This document shows positions 11,036-21,809 of a stretch of DNA of 64,000 nt, in pieces. Numbering within the stretch: position 1 is the stretch's first letter; every line of letters starts with the position of its first letter. The translations under genes and the position numbers were made by a program. The DNA comes from Hirsutella rhossiliensis (Eukaryota; Ascomycota; Sordariomycetes; Hypocreales; Ophiocordycipitaceae), in the NCBI RefSeq assembly GCF_020360975.1, contig NW_025408669.1, forward strand, positions 6,944,001 through 7,008,000, read 5' to 3'. The notes under the pieces are model-generated. The model was given only the letters and a program-made list of their open reading frames with translations. It had not been told where the DNA came from and did no database searches.

Positions 11036-11382
11036 AAAGGAGAATTGGTTGAAGCATTGGGTGAAGAACAATGTCTTGAAGAGGGAAGGGGCGGTGGCGT
11101 GACCGTGGCGTGAGAATTCGTGCAAATTCCCGTCTGATTTCCCTCCTCGTCTTGGAACAAAACACGTAAGATTTGCCTACCCTCTCTTTTTGACATTATC
11201 ATTGAGCTCAATCAATTACTTCGTATTTTTAATTCACCATATGGTGTGAATTTGTCCATCTTGTCGAAGGTGTCTTCAGTGACATTTTGTCGTCGTGCAC
11301 GGACCAAGTATGGAAAGGTGTATTGCAATACTTGCAATAAATGTGGGGCCGATACCGATTATCGATTGCAGGCCTTTCCATG

Positions 11383-11399
11383 TATGGAAAACCACCCTG
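11383..11399 (-). repeat. Right terminal inverted repeat of the hAT element
   Basis: Exact reverse complement of 10245-10261. Confidence 0.9.
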
Positions 11400-11407
11400 T
11401 TGTTATC
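11400..11407. repeat. Right 8-bp target site duplication (TTGTTATC)
   Basis: Identical to 10237-10244. Confidence 0.9.
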
Positions 11408-13150
11408 TTCGCATTTCTCGGGCTTCTTTTAGGCATTCGCGATCGGGGTTCTTCTCATAGTCGTCAGCGACTTCCGGGCTGCTAGTAGCCCGAATGGGAG
11501 AAACGTTTCTACAGGGGAGAGTTGCAGCGTGGCGAGGGAGCGCGAGTGCACGGGCTCAAAGTCCGGTGGTAAACGACAAGCCGAGGGAGCCGAGGACCTT
11601 TCTTTACTCCATTCCTCCGCCAAGACATTGATCGCCGCAAGCGGCATGTATACGGAGTTTATCGAACTAATATTCGACAGTGGCGAGATCGGCGTCATCA
11701 AATGCCAAAGTCGACGCTAGTACAAGGCCGCAAGCAACGTCCCGGCGCCCTCGGCAAGGAGGGAACATCGAAGCTGAATTCGGTGCCGGCGCCACATACA
11801 GGCCTAAATTTCCCTCTGGCTACGCAAAAGGAATCGGGGCGTGTGCCGATTTATGGGGCCGTAAAGTCCAGTTGTCCGTTGGGAAGACGGCGTTTACAGC
11901 AGATGGCATTTAGCGGTCCTATCCTCTTGGCATAAGAAACCCAATAACAGAATGCCGTGGCAGTGGGGATGCGGCACAGCCCCGATGTCCCGTTCACCGG
12001 GACGCAGTTGAAATCGAAGATCCAGTGTGGAAACACGTGGTCGGACGTCATACATTGGGGGACAGCAGCAGTTCTGCGGGCCGGCGGCCACAAGTCATGA
12101 CCGTGGTGAACCGTTTTGCTTGTTGGAGCTGGGGGTCATACAGTTTTATTCTCGCCAGGAGGAATAAAGTCGTCGCAGCATCATGAATGCCTGAGATACA
12201 CGCCATGTATACCAAGGAGAAACTAGACCGCTGACGTCTATTTAACTACGCGGGACCTGGATGAGTTCCTGCATACATCGGCCAAATTATCGGCTAGTCC
12301 TGCCCTTCAGCGTCGCAAGTTCCGCGGATAGCACGGACATTTGTCTAGAACTTGGCAGCTAGCTGCCTGACAAGCTGTTTGGCATGCTGCCCCTAAATAA
12401 CGTGGATCGGATGAACTACTTCCGTCCTACGTTATGCTCTTTACGTGGCCGCCCAGCCTCCCCGGGTGCAGTGCGAGTCTGCATGAGCTGACGCAGCTTC
12501 TCGCCGGTTAATGTAATATCATATGTATGTATATAGAGCAGGCAGATACGTGGCGAAGCTTCTTAATCAGAAACCGCGATCTATTCTTGCTCTAGTCAAC
12601 ACCCGCCACCGACAGGTCTAGACAACCGAGTCAACGAGCAAAAGGTAGCTTTTTCTCCCGTGACAGGAGCAATTATTCGCCTCTATCTCCTGCACGGAAG
12701 CTTCGGAGACCCCAAATCTGGGGTGAATTGGCGCCGTTGCCATCACTAGCTCTTCGCTGGGGAATCCATCGCCTTCTCACGCTTGTCTTCTCCTCTACCC
12801 TCTTTCCGATGTATGTCTGTCTCTTTCTGATACTAAAGTGATTTACTATGCATATAACTTGACGTTGGAGGCCCTCCGTTCCCGTCTTCGTGGCCACTTG
12901 TCTCAGCACCCACCCCCTCATTGGACTCGGCAGCCTTTCCAGCTCTAAAGGCACCAGGCCATCGCACGTCGGAACCAAGTTGCTCGTCGACTCTCATATC
13001 TTCCATGCGCAGTATTCATCCAACCCCATCAACGCCCCTTGGCCGGCACTACCCAGCTCGACCTCTTAACAGCCACGCCGCCCCGACGTCACACATCGTC
13101 AGCACCTCCCGGTCACGCCGCTGACTCGCGTTGCGAATGTTGTCCCGGCC
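11408..13150. other. Intergenic; one possible cysteine-rich exon
   Basis: No full gene could be built. On the minus strand an open stretch (12093-11851) has cysteines in a pattern seen in small secreted proteins (DFNCVPVNGTSGLC, FCYW, ICCK) but no ATG or signal peptide in frame. The last 600 bases are the leader and promoter side of the 13151 gene. Confidence 0.35.
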
Positions 13151-15875
13151 ATGGGCGTCGCCGCCATAAACTCAGATGGAGAACTTCATGGTCGCAGTCT
13201 CGTCGTTTTCGCGGTCACCACTGCAACCATCGCCCTCGCAACCATCTTAGTTGGCGCCCGTTTTATCTGCCGATATTTCATCGTCCGCAATGTCACCTGG
13301 GATGACAAGGTTGTCATCCTGGCTTGGCTGCTTGCCTTCTTCCTCTCATTTATAGTCGATTTCGGCGTCTTTCATGGCTTGGGAAGAAGTGAAGATGATA
13401 TTACCGACCACCACATGAGCATTCTGCACAAGTGTGACTATGTGTTCTCCGTCTTATATGTTAGTTGAGTCGACTCGTCCGGGTTCAATACCCCGAAGAG
13501 GAACGCGGCCGATACTAACATACGAGGGCCTTTAGAACCCCGCCCTCATGGCCACCAAAAGCAGCATCTTGGTCCTTTACCTCCGTGTCACTAAAAATAC
13601 CCGCCTGCTCTTGCGCCACGCCTCATGGGTCATACTGGGGATAGTTAATATCGCAGGATTCATCCTTACTATTATCAACATCTTCCAATGCAGGCCGGTC
13701 CGAGCTGGCTGGATGCTAGAACTCTACAATAGTAGTGCGTCTTGCATCCCGCTTCTTATCGAGTTTATATGCGCCTCGCCGGTCAACATCATAACCGACT
13801 TGGCAATTCTTATCTTGCCCATCCCTGTCCTGACTAGCATGCGTCTACCCATGCGGCAAAAAGTCATTCTTATTTTGGCCTTTGCCCTGGGTGCTTTCGT
13901 TTCGGTTATCGGGGTCGTCAGGATTTACTACCTGCAATATGCCGTTTCGGAAAGCTCTGAAGAGGACTTGGTAGATTTCTCTTCGGTTAGCGGCCAGGCT
14001 CTCATCTCCCCCGACGCCTCTTTCTCTCTGATGTGGAGCGCAGTCGAGGTCAATATCGGTATAACCTGTGCCAGCATCCCCACCATTAAGCCGCTTATCC
14101 TCAAGCTCTTCCCCAATATATTGCACGAACCCAACAGCACCCGAACGTCTTCTGGGGCACCAATCGAGTCTCAAGAGCCGTTGTATCAAACAACAAAATG
14201 CAAGCCGACAGAGTCAGACAAGAAGTCCACGGGAACAACCACGGAGTCTCCGTCAACCCCTGACACGGTGCATTTCGGCAATGACTTTCAGGATCTCGAC
14301 AGTACCCCTGCAACGTCTGCAGCGGCCGGGCGCACCAATCCGACTAGCTCAACGACTGGTACTATGAAATCCGGCACCTCCTTTGGTTTCGTCAAGACAA
14401 ACGAACCAAAGGGCATGGTTAGAGCCAACGCGGCAGAATCCTTCAAGTACTGCGCCATTGTTTCTCTTCTCTTCTTCCTTTCCGGCATGTCATATGGCCT
14501 TCTCGATAACGTCAACATCGCTGTTGCCACGGTGAACAACATCTCGACGGCCCAAAACATCGGCTTGACCACCGTATACTCTGGGATCGGCTACTTCTTC
14601 GGTCCGCTTTTAGCGGGCGAGTTTCTCTTACAAGACCGACATTTCTTCAAGAGCCGCGCGTACGAGGCCGACAACATAAGCGGGTACAAGAAGACATTCA
14701 TCGTTGGGCTCTGCGTTTACGGCATAGGCACCATCTCGTTCTGGCCGTCAGCAGTGACGAGCTCATATGCAGGGTTTATGATCAGCAACTTTTTCATCGG
14801 CTTCGGGTTGGCAGTCATAGAAGTCGGCTCGAATTCTTTCATGGTCCTCTGCGGACCGCCCAACTACGCCGAGACGCGGATTCTTATAGCTCAGGCCATT
14901 CAGGGTGCCGGCAGCATTACCAACAGCCTTCTGGCGCAAAAGGTTTTCCTCAAGGGAATCGACACGTCTGGTAAAGCAGCCCTTGTTAACGTACAGTGGG
15001 TGTACCTTGGGATCACCTTGTTTTGCGCCATCCTCGGGCTCTTCTTTTTCTATGTGCCCCTGCCAGATGTAAGCGACGACGAGCTTAAGGAGTTGCCAAC
15101 CCGCCTTCAGGTCGACCCGAAAAAGAAAGTCGTCGGCGGCTTACAGCTGCGAACTGTAAGCCTGATACTGGCTGTGTTTACGCAATACATGTTTGCCGCG
15201 GCTCAGGGGTCGAACTTCGCCTTCTATGACAAACTTTTTAAGGCAGCTGTTCCCAAGGACGCGATTGGCGTCGGAGAACCTGCTGACCCAGATAAGCTGT
15301 CGGGTATGACTCTATCCATGTCGGATTGCATACTCGTAGGACGCGCGGCCTATACTGTTTGCAGCCTTATCCTCGGTTATCTTGCATATCTTTCAGTCTC
15401 TATTCCTTGGCTGCCGAGGCCACGCACATACCTGATTTTCGGCGTCGGCGCGTGTGTCGTCTTATCTATCGTCCGCGTGGTGTTACGACCATCTAATCCC
15501 GGCAAGTTTGTTCTTCCCTTGATACTCATGCTCGCCGCCGAGACCCCTATTTCGCCCCTGGTATTCGCGTTTGGCCTACGCGGTCAGGGCCGGAGGACAA
15601 CACGGGCTGTCGCCTTGATCACAATGGGCGAATCTGGACCTGCAGTTGTCCCGTTCATTATGTATGGCATCATGAACGCGGGCGGCGCCGTGCAAACCGC
15701 CTATATCGTTCTTATCGCAGTGCTGGCTGCGGCTATGGTGTATCCTGCATTCCTTGTGCTTTCCGGACCCGCAAGGAAACTATTCGAACCATACTCCGAT
15801 GTGCAGAGCACAATACATATGAGTCAAGAAGACCAGACATCGATACAGCAGGGGGACGAGAAGAATCAGGACTGA
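13151..15875 (+). CDS. Fusion of a fungal rhodopsin-like 7TM domain and an MFS transporter
   Basis: Two exons, 13151-13459 and 13536-15875, with a 76-nt GT-AG intron (branch site GATACTAAC) in phase 0; 882 aa. Residues about 20-290 form the fungal rhodopsin-type 7TM domain of PTH11-like proteins: a first helix ending in ARFICRYFIVRNVTWDDKV (the family's W-DD motif), FHGLGR, NPALMATKSSILVLYLRV, then FQCRPV. A polar linker rich in Ser/Thr/Pro covers about 295-403. Residues about 404-860 form a 12-TM MFS unit resembling the FHS (L-fucose permease-like) group, with GMSYGLLDNVNIAV, FFIGFGLAVIEVGSNSFM and a Gly-rich repeat half. The reading frame through the linker has no stop and no splice signal, so the fusion is in the DNA, not a model artefact. 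It could couple sensing and transport; ligand unknown. Confidence 0.82.
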
Positions 15876-15889
15876 CAGAACGGAACCCT

Positions 15890-16960
15890 AGACAGATTGG
15901 GTGCAAATGCCTGAGTGGGACACGGATCTCCTCGGCCTATAATAAAAATGTAAATATGTATGTAATAAACACGTCGAACACCCGTTAGGTTGCCAGTGCA
16001 AGGCAGCTAACGGATGGATATTAAACCCAGAGGGTAAATACCGTATACCTGTGGTATACAATATTACTATTTAACCAACATCAAGCCTCTATTCGGCCAA
16101 CACCTTCTCGGTTTCCCCTTAATTAAGTAGCTATCTTGCTGCCTTAGTTATCAACCCTTCCATTTAGTACTTAGGAGATCACTCGCAGTAGCGATTTAAC
16201 ATAATGGCAGCGATTATAGCACACAGCAGAGCAGCTAATTGCTACGTATAGTAAAGACAATGGTACTTTACTATAGTTTATCTATAGTTTGCCTGGGTAA
16301 CACCTCAAACTGGTCCTATATATCAGATTTCCTGTGGTAGTTTTAAAAAATCATCTTTCAAAAGGTTAAATCATATATAGATGTATGCATATAGATGTAT
16401 GCATATATATATATATATAGAGGATTTGCTTTTGTCACGGGGCTGGCCCTTGTTTGTTGTTGCTTGGTTGTTGGACCAAGCCTTCTATGTGTGGTGATGG
16501 TCAATTGATAAAGCTGTTGCTTAGTCAATTTCGCTCTCCTTTGCTGCATGCCACGCCTTGCCCTTGCTGCGACTGAGTGGTCTCTTAGTAGCGGGACCAC
16601 TAGTTTTGCCCACCGGATCAAGACATACAGCTTCTGAAGCTAGATATTCAGCTGTTGAGCTCCCTACTTTAGTAACTTGGGAGGTAATACTTGACGAGTT
16701 TCCGGGGATAGTAGTATATAAGACATAATAGTAGGAAAGTAAGTATAGAAATAAGACTCAAGGTAACCTTGGGCGAAACCCCTTATTATTTATGTATATA
16801 TAGGCTCTTATAATAACAGTGAACTGTGCTATTGATATTTAGTTACAGAAAGGAGAAGAAGGTTAGGTCTTATAGATATAGCTAATAGGGGTTGATATAA
16901 CTATAGAACCTTTAATAGATAATTAGTCTCTTCTGACACCCCTAGCGGAGGAGACCGTGC
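15890..16960. repeat. AT-rich tract with microsatellite and probable repeat debris
   Basis: Base composition drops sharply to AT. It contains an (AT)n run near 16404-16420 next to two ATATAGATGTATGCATATAG units. The stretch from about 16654 (TGTTGAG...) to 16937 (...TCTGACA) starts with TG, ends with CA and has LTR-like AT-rich content, but no matching 5-bp duplication. It is best read as old, mutated repeat sequence. No gene. Confidence 0.45.
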
Positions 16961-16962
16961 CC

Positions 16963-18898
16963 TCAGTACCAGTCCCGGGAGTCGGCGTTAATAACATCGG
17001 CTGCCTTCTCGCTAATTATATAAATCGGTAGTGCGATGAAGAATCCTGGAATCTTAGGGAAGATGCTTGCGTCAACAACCCTCAGGCTTTCTACCCCTCG
17101 AACGCGGAAGCTAGAGTCCAATACGGCCATCGGGTCCTCGTCGGCACCGATAGGGCACGTGCAAGAAGCGTGGTGGCCCCAGGCCTCCTTCTTAATGAAA
17201 CGCCTCATATCACGAGACGACTGCACGCTATCCCCTGGCCAGTCCTCGTAGAATTCGCCAACACCGGCGTCGTTGACTCTTCGAGAAGCAGTCCGAGCCC
17301 ATTCAACCCCCTCTAGCAAGGCCTGGGCGTCCTTGTCAGCCTCGCCCTCACTGTTCGTCCCCGAATCGAAGTAGTTAAAGTTAATGATCGGCATGTCGCG
17401 AGGATCACGGGAGCGGAGCTTGACAGTTCCAGCGTGATTTCTCGTATAGGCTTTGAGCACGATCCAAGACCACCTCGAAGGGTCCCCTGTCGCCATCTTA
17501 GAGTACCCCGGAAAATAACCAGTGAAGTTGGATACCGACCCTGTGATGAAGAGGTCGGGAACACCTCCCTCTGCTACCGAAGATTTCTTTAGGAACGCAA
17601 CAGCAAATCTAGAAGAAAAGTTTTGAGCGCTGCCTGTAACAACTGTGTTTTCGTACCGGTCCTGCAGGTTGGTGCCAACACCCGGGAGATCAACAACAAC
17701 GGGAATCCTCAATCTCTCTAGCTCGTCTCTAGGGCCGATGCCGCTTAATTTCAGCAGCTGAGGCGTGTTAAAGGCGCCGGCGGAGATGATTACTTCTCGC
17801 TTGGCGAGAATTTTACGCCTGGGTGGTAAGTCGCGAGAATACGATGCGCGCGGGTCGGCGCGGTAGAGGCTCTTCCCTCGCACATACTCAACACCGATCG
17901 CTTTTGGCGTCGCAGAATATGTGTCTTCTGAGTCGAAAATAATGCGTGTGACAAGCGTGGTGAGGAGGATATCCACCCGACCTCTTGATAGACGGCCCGA
18001 CCTCTCATCGGCTAGAACTTGTTTGATAGAGTCGACGGGGCCCGATCGTTCCGTCTTCTCCGTGACAGAGATTGGCATCTGAAAAATCCCCTCGCAACTG
18101 TCACGGTCTGGGGTGTATGCGTTCAAATCGCGCTCAGAAAGCCGGGCCACGTCTCTTGCGTCTAGATACCGCCAGTTTAGAGCAGCCGCCACCATTGCCC
18201 CCACCTTTGAATCCTTCAGAGCAATGGCCATTGGGAAGATGGTTGTGGTCAGCCAGCCCTCGTAGCCATGCCCAGCTGGCTTGGATGGCAGATAGCGGTT
18301 TCGCTCAAGCCTCTCAAAGATGGCTCTCATATTCTCCGCCGACCAGCTTTGGTCCCCCGTCATCTCGGCAATGTTGTTCCAATCAGACTCGTGGGGATAT
18401 ACGGTCAACATGGCGTTGTGGGCAGTGCAGCCTCCAAAAGTTCCTGTCCGGGGATAAAGAACTCCCATCGGTCTGGAATCCTGGGGAGGGTTGCTGCCGA
18501 CGTAGATCTGGCCCGACGGCATCGCCCAGCTCATCTTGTCGTCCTTTATTTGCTGGTTTTCATCCGAGTAGTGGTGTACGAAAAAGTTCCATGACATGGG
18601 AGGATGCTCCGAGGCCTTCAAGTTTAACCCGGGATTCTGGTACTCGGGCGTATTTGTTTGGTCGTCCCCAGCGTCGATGAGCAACACTCTGTGTCCATAC
18701 CTAGCCAACCGCGCAGCCATCGGCGAGCCTCCCGCACCGGAGCCAACAATGATATAGTCATAGTAGGCAGACTCATGAACTTCTGTTACGAAGGCGCTAC
18801 TCCCAGTCAGCGTTTCGTCTAGCAGGGGAGACAATTAGCACCCACCCTCTAGCCGAGAACCCCAGCCAAAGGGCTGCTAATAAAAGCTTTGGAAGCAT
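16963..18898 (-). CDS. Secreted GMC oxidoreductase
   Basis: FAD-dependent glucose-methanol-choline family enzyme; the alcohol or sugar substrate is not predictable. The long frame has no usable ATG before the FAD motif. An upstream exon (18898-18846) joined over a 46-nt intron (18845-18800, CTGAC branch site) restores frame and gives a signal peptide, MLPKLLLAALWLGFSARG; total 629 aa. Domains: FAD Rossmann motif VGSGAGG (residues about 36-42), GMC signature 1 with GVLYPRTGTFGGCTAHNAML (about 120-140), signature 2 SAGAFNTPQLLKLSGIGP (about 350-370). At the C-terminus the catalytic His region is WGHHASCTCPIG (about 560), followed by VVDASIFPKIPGFF. The second active-site position, usually His or Asn, falls within PGFFIALP and is neither. 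An alternative is an intracellular form from another upstream exon. Confidence 0.85.
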
Positions 18899-20744
18899 CA
18901 TTTAGCAAAACTTGCAGGCCTGGAATGGATGCCAACTAAGAGAGAAGTCAAAGGTCCGCCGAGGCTCCCGGGGTTATTTATCGTCGTCGCAGGCGAAGTC
19001 GACAAACACACTTTACCTGTTCAGCCACAGCTAGACAGTACCAGACAAGCAGACCGCATTCCATGGGTCTGGATTAAACGGCGACATCACCAGCCGGCCG
19101 GCGATGATGAGCCGGCATGCCATCTCATGGCTGATGGTGCTTTGTCTGACTAACGATGCTGCACGTGTTGCAGATAAAGCTGAACCCGGGTCCGTAAGCT
19201 AGCCAAGAAACGTCAATTTAGTTAGATGAGTTATCCCTCCGCACCTGGCCTAACCAGGGCTGGTTAAACCGCTCGAGGGTGTTGCAGACCCTCCCTCGAG
19301 GCCCTGAGTGGCATTCTTGCCTCGCACTGAGCTTCGAGCAGCATTCTTGACCAAGTACCCCTTGGCCAGCCCCTCGGCGGGGCGCCTTTGAAGTGCTCAC
19401 ATTACTCCGTGAGTTTGGTCGAAAAGGCATGGTCACTCCGTGGTGGCGGCCGTCTGGTCGCAAGAGAGCGCTGAAACATTCCGTAGTGCTCATCAAGGCG
19501 CGGCGCGAGACAAACTTGAATTGATCGTCATCCCAGAGATTGCCGCCCCGGGAGCTTTTCAGAGTCTGGAGACTCACAACGTGGAGACTTTAGTTCATTC
19601 GTGTGGCTAGTCCGGTAAGACGCCGAATAACCGAGCCGAAATCCCCGCGGTCTAACGTACTTCAGTTTCACTATAATGTCAAAGACGTAAAGAAAGCTCT
19701 CATTGATCCGGCAGTTTTGGGCACGGCTGGCGCCCTTGGGGCAATTGAGAAGACCTCTCCGGCCGTAAACGTGTGGTGGTCACGTCTCCTTCCATCGCAA
19801 TTCTGGGCCCTCAACTCTCCTCCGCCGGTGCAGAGAAGGCGTCTTCTGAAAAAGATTAGAGCCCCCTAGAACATGAAGATGGGGCTAAAAGCCCGACGTA
19901 CGCATTCAAGGCTTCCAAGGTCACGGCAGATAGAGCAGTGTGGGGTTTCGTCGCCAAGGAGAAAGCGAACTTCTCCCTATCGACCATCAACCCTCCTTTG
20001 GTGGAAACATGCCTCGGTTCGAGATAGAGCAGGACAGATCCTGTCATTTCTGAAAACCAGATGGTGAGTCCCAAAGCTCTAAAGGTGAATTAAGTTAGCT
20101 TTCTGGCGCAAAAATGGCCATCTGGGGTGATTCCGCAGTCGTACTACACTCCAGCTTGTATAGTCTTGAACCTGTCGTCTTGAATTGTTGAATCTAGGAG
20201 TTAGTACTCAGCACGAAACATAAGAGCTTATCTTGCTTTTGCCTTACAGTATTTTTACTGCCATGGGAATACTAGTCAAAGTTGCTAAGTTGAAGTTGCC
20301 TTAGTACCATTGGCTTGGTATAAGTCTTAATCTTCCTTTGTTTTAAAAGCGGTAAGTACCTACTTCTCGCTTCCTATAACTCTAAAATCCCTGGTGTTAC
20401 AAGATGTTAGGACGATCCTATTTTGCCTAATTGTCGTTTGGTAGGCTTAATGCGCTTCGCCGCCCAAGATTTTATAGGAGCTATATATAATAACCACTTG
20501 CGTTATATAATAGGTACAGCTTCAATATAAATGCCGGTATAACTATGGCTTCCCTTTAATATTATCTAGCCTACTATTGGTCAGGCTGTCATAAAGTTGG
20601 CCAGAGGGTAGAGAGTCTAACGAAATATCAGGTTGAAGAGAAAGATAGCTTAAGCAAAATTTATTGACCTTTCGTGCAAGATTCTAATTTCAAACGGTCC
20701 TAGTCCGTAGACGGTTGCGGAGCTTCGATCTCGGCTGACAACTG
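18899..20744. other. Intergenic, AT-rich in its second half
   Basis: The part up to about 19150 is the promoter side of the GMC gene. Bases 20090-20740 are AT-rich with no ORF. Nothing with family resemblance was found. Confidence 0.45.
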
Positions 20745-21593
20745 CTAGGGCTTTTGACTGTCAACATTCAGCACTAAGATGATACTAGCTGTATCTCCAG
20801 GCAATAACTTGACAGTACACCTGGCCGTATCGACATTGACCGTCTTGATGTTCCCCTTAACAATACTTCCAAGCATACGAAGAGTTTTGTAGGTAAAGTC
20901 GTACCACTCTAGCGGGACGCCTCGCAAGAGAACCTGTTCGGCTATTACGAGGTCTGTTGGCATCGATAGATCCTTGGGCCTTGATTTATCCATTTCCGTT
21001 GCCGACGAGCCTAAAAGACAAACCCTAAGAGAGAGCTCCACATAGTACGTGGCCTCGGGGAAACGCTGTTATTGAGCTGACGTGCCTTGCCTCCAGCAAG
21101 CCAGAGTGCGTACGTTACTTTCAATTCGCCCATCCAGAAACTGGTTCATCGACGGCTCCAACCGATCATTTGATTTACCAAAGCAGAGAATAACTCGCAC
21201 GCGGACAAGCGCAGCATCTACGGGCTCAGCTTCTGATGTTGATGCGACGTAGAGTGTAACAGCGGGCCAAAAAATGTTGCGGTTTTGAATTTGTCGCGAT
21301 ACGTCTTCCGGAGGGGAGGACTCTTCCGAACCTAAACAAGTTGGCATGTATCCTGAAGTGAGTCCTACTCGACTAAGGCTAACTGGTTTGAAGGCCAGAA
21401 GCATTCGCAAGGCAGGAGCACTGGCGTTTGGGCAGATCTCAAGGAACAGGTCCATATGCTTATTCGCGACCATGTCAGGAGCTTCATGCCATGCGGATCT
21501 GGCGAGAGCAGTGACGGGTCGGGCAATCGTCACCATGACTAGGGCGGGAGTGATGCGACTGAGGAGACCGAGTCTCTGGAGCCCAATCTCCAT
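20745..21593 (-). CDS. Hypothetical protein, two exons
   Basis: I do not recognise the family. Two in-frame ORFs on the minus strand are separated by one TAA (21069-21071). A 48-nt GT-AG intron at 21113-21066 (GTACGC...AATAACAG) removes the stop and keeps frame, joining 21593-21114 to 21065-20745 for 266 aa. The alternative is a nonsense mutation CAA to TAA. The protein has a short hydrophobic N-terminus (RLGLLSRITPALVMVTIA) that could be a weak membrane anchor. No catalytic motif is visible, and upstream exons may be missing. It lies tail-on next to the HET gene. Confidence 0.5.
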
Positions 21594-21809
21594 TCTGTTC
21601 CTTTTTGCTCAGGGGCGTACTCCTCTCCGTCTACCAAATATACAAAGACACCACTCTCTTACAGGAAAGAAGGCTGTCGTTGCGCATTCATGACTGCCTT
21701 TGTCTTGCATGGCGTACGGTGATCTCGACTTTGCCAAGACACAGGGCACAGACATTCAGGCAGAAATGGAGGTTTTCTTTTTGAAGAATGATTTCATCCC
21801 AGATATGCA

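Larger units (their letters stand above)
10245..11399 (+). mobile_element. Complete non-autonomous hAT-type DNA transposon, 1155 bp
   Basis: Bases 10245-10261 read CAGGGTGGTTTTCCATA and bases 11383-11399 are its exact reverse complement, giving perfect 17-bp terminal inverted repeats that begin with CAG. The element is flanked by the identical 8-bp duplication TTGTTATC. Several ATGGAAA/TTTCCAT copies lie just inside the ends, like the subterminal transposase-binding sites of hAT elements. Inside is only the C-terminal part of a hAT transposase, so it is an internally deleted derivative that would depend on a full-length relative elsewhere. Perfect repeats and duplication imply recent insertion. 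Confidence 0.92.

Noticed and set aside
13460..13535. Box B-like GGTTCAATACC suggesting a tRNA
   Set aside because: It lies inside the intron of the 13151 gene and no box A or cloverleaf partner is present.
16654..16937. Solo LTR (TG...CA ends, AT-rich)
   Set aside because: No matching target duplication and no recognisable retrotransposon coding sequence beside it; kept only as repeat debris.
18835..18898. 27-nt intron joining the GMC signal-peptide exon
   Set aside because: Too short for splicing and out of phase; the 46-nt intron ending at 18800 keeps frame and has a CTGAC branch site.
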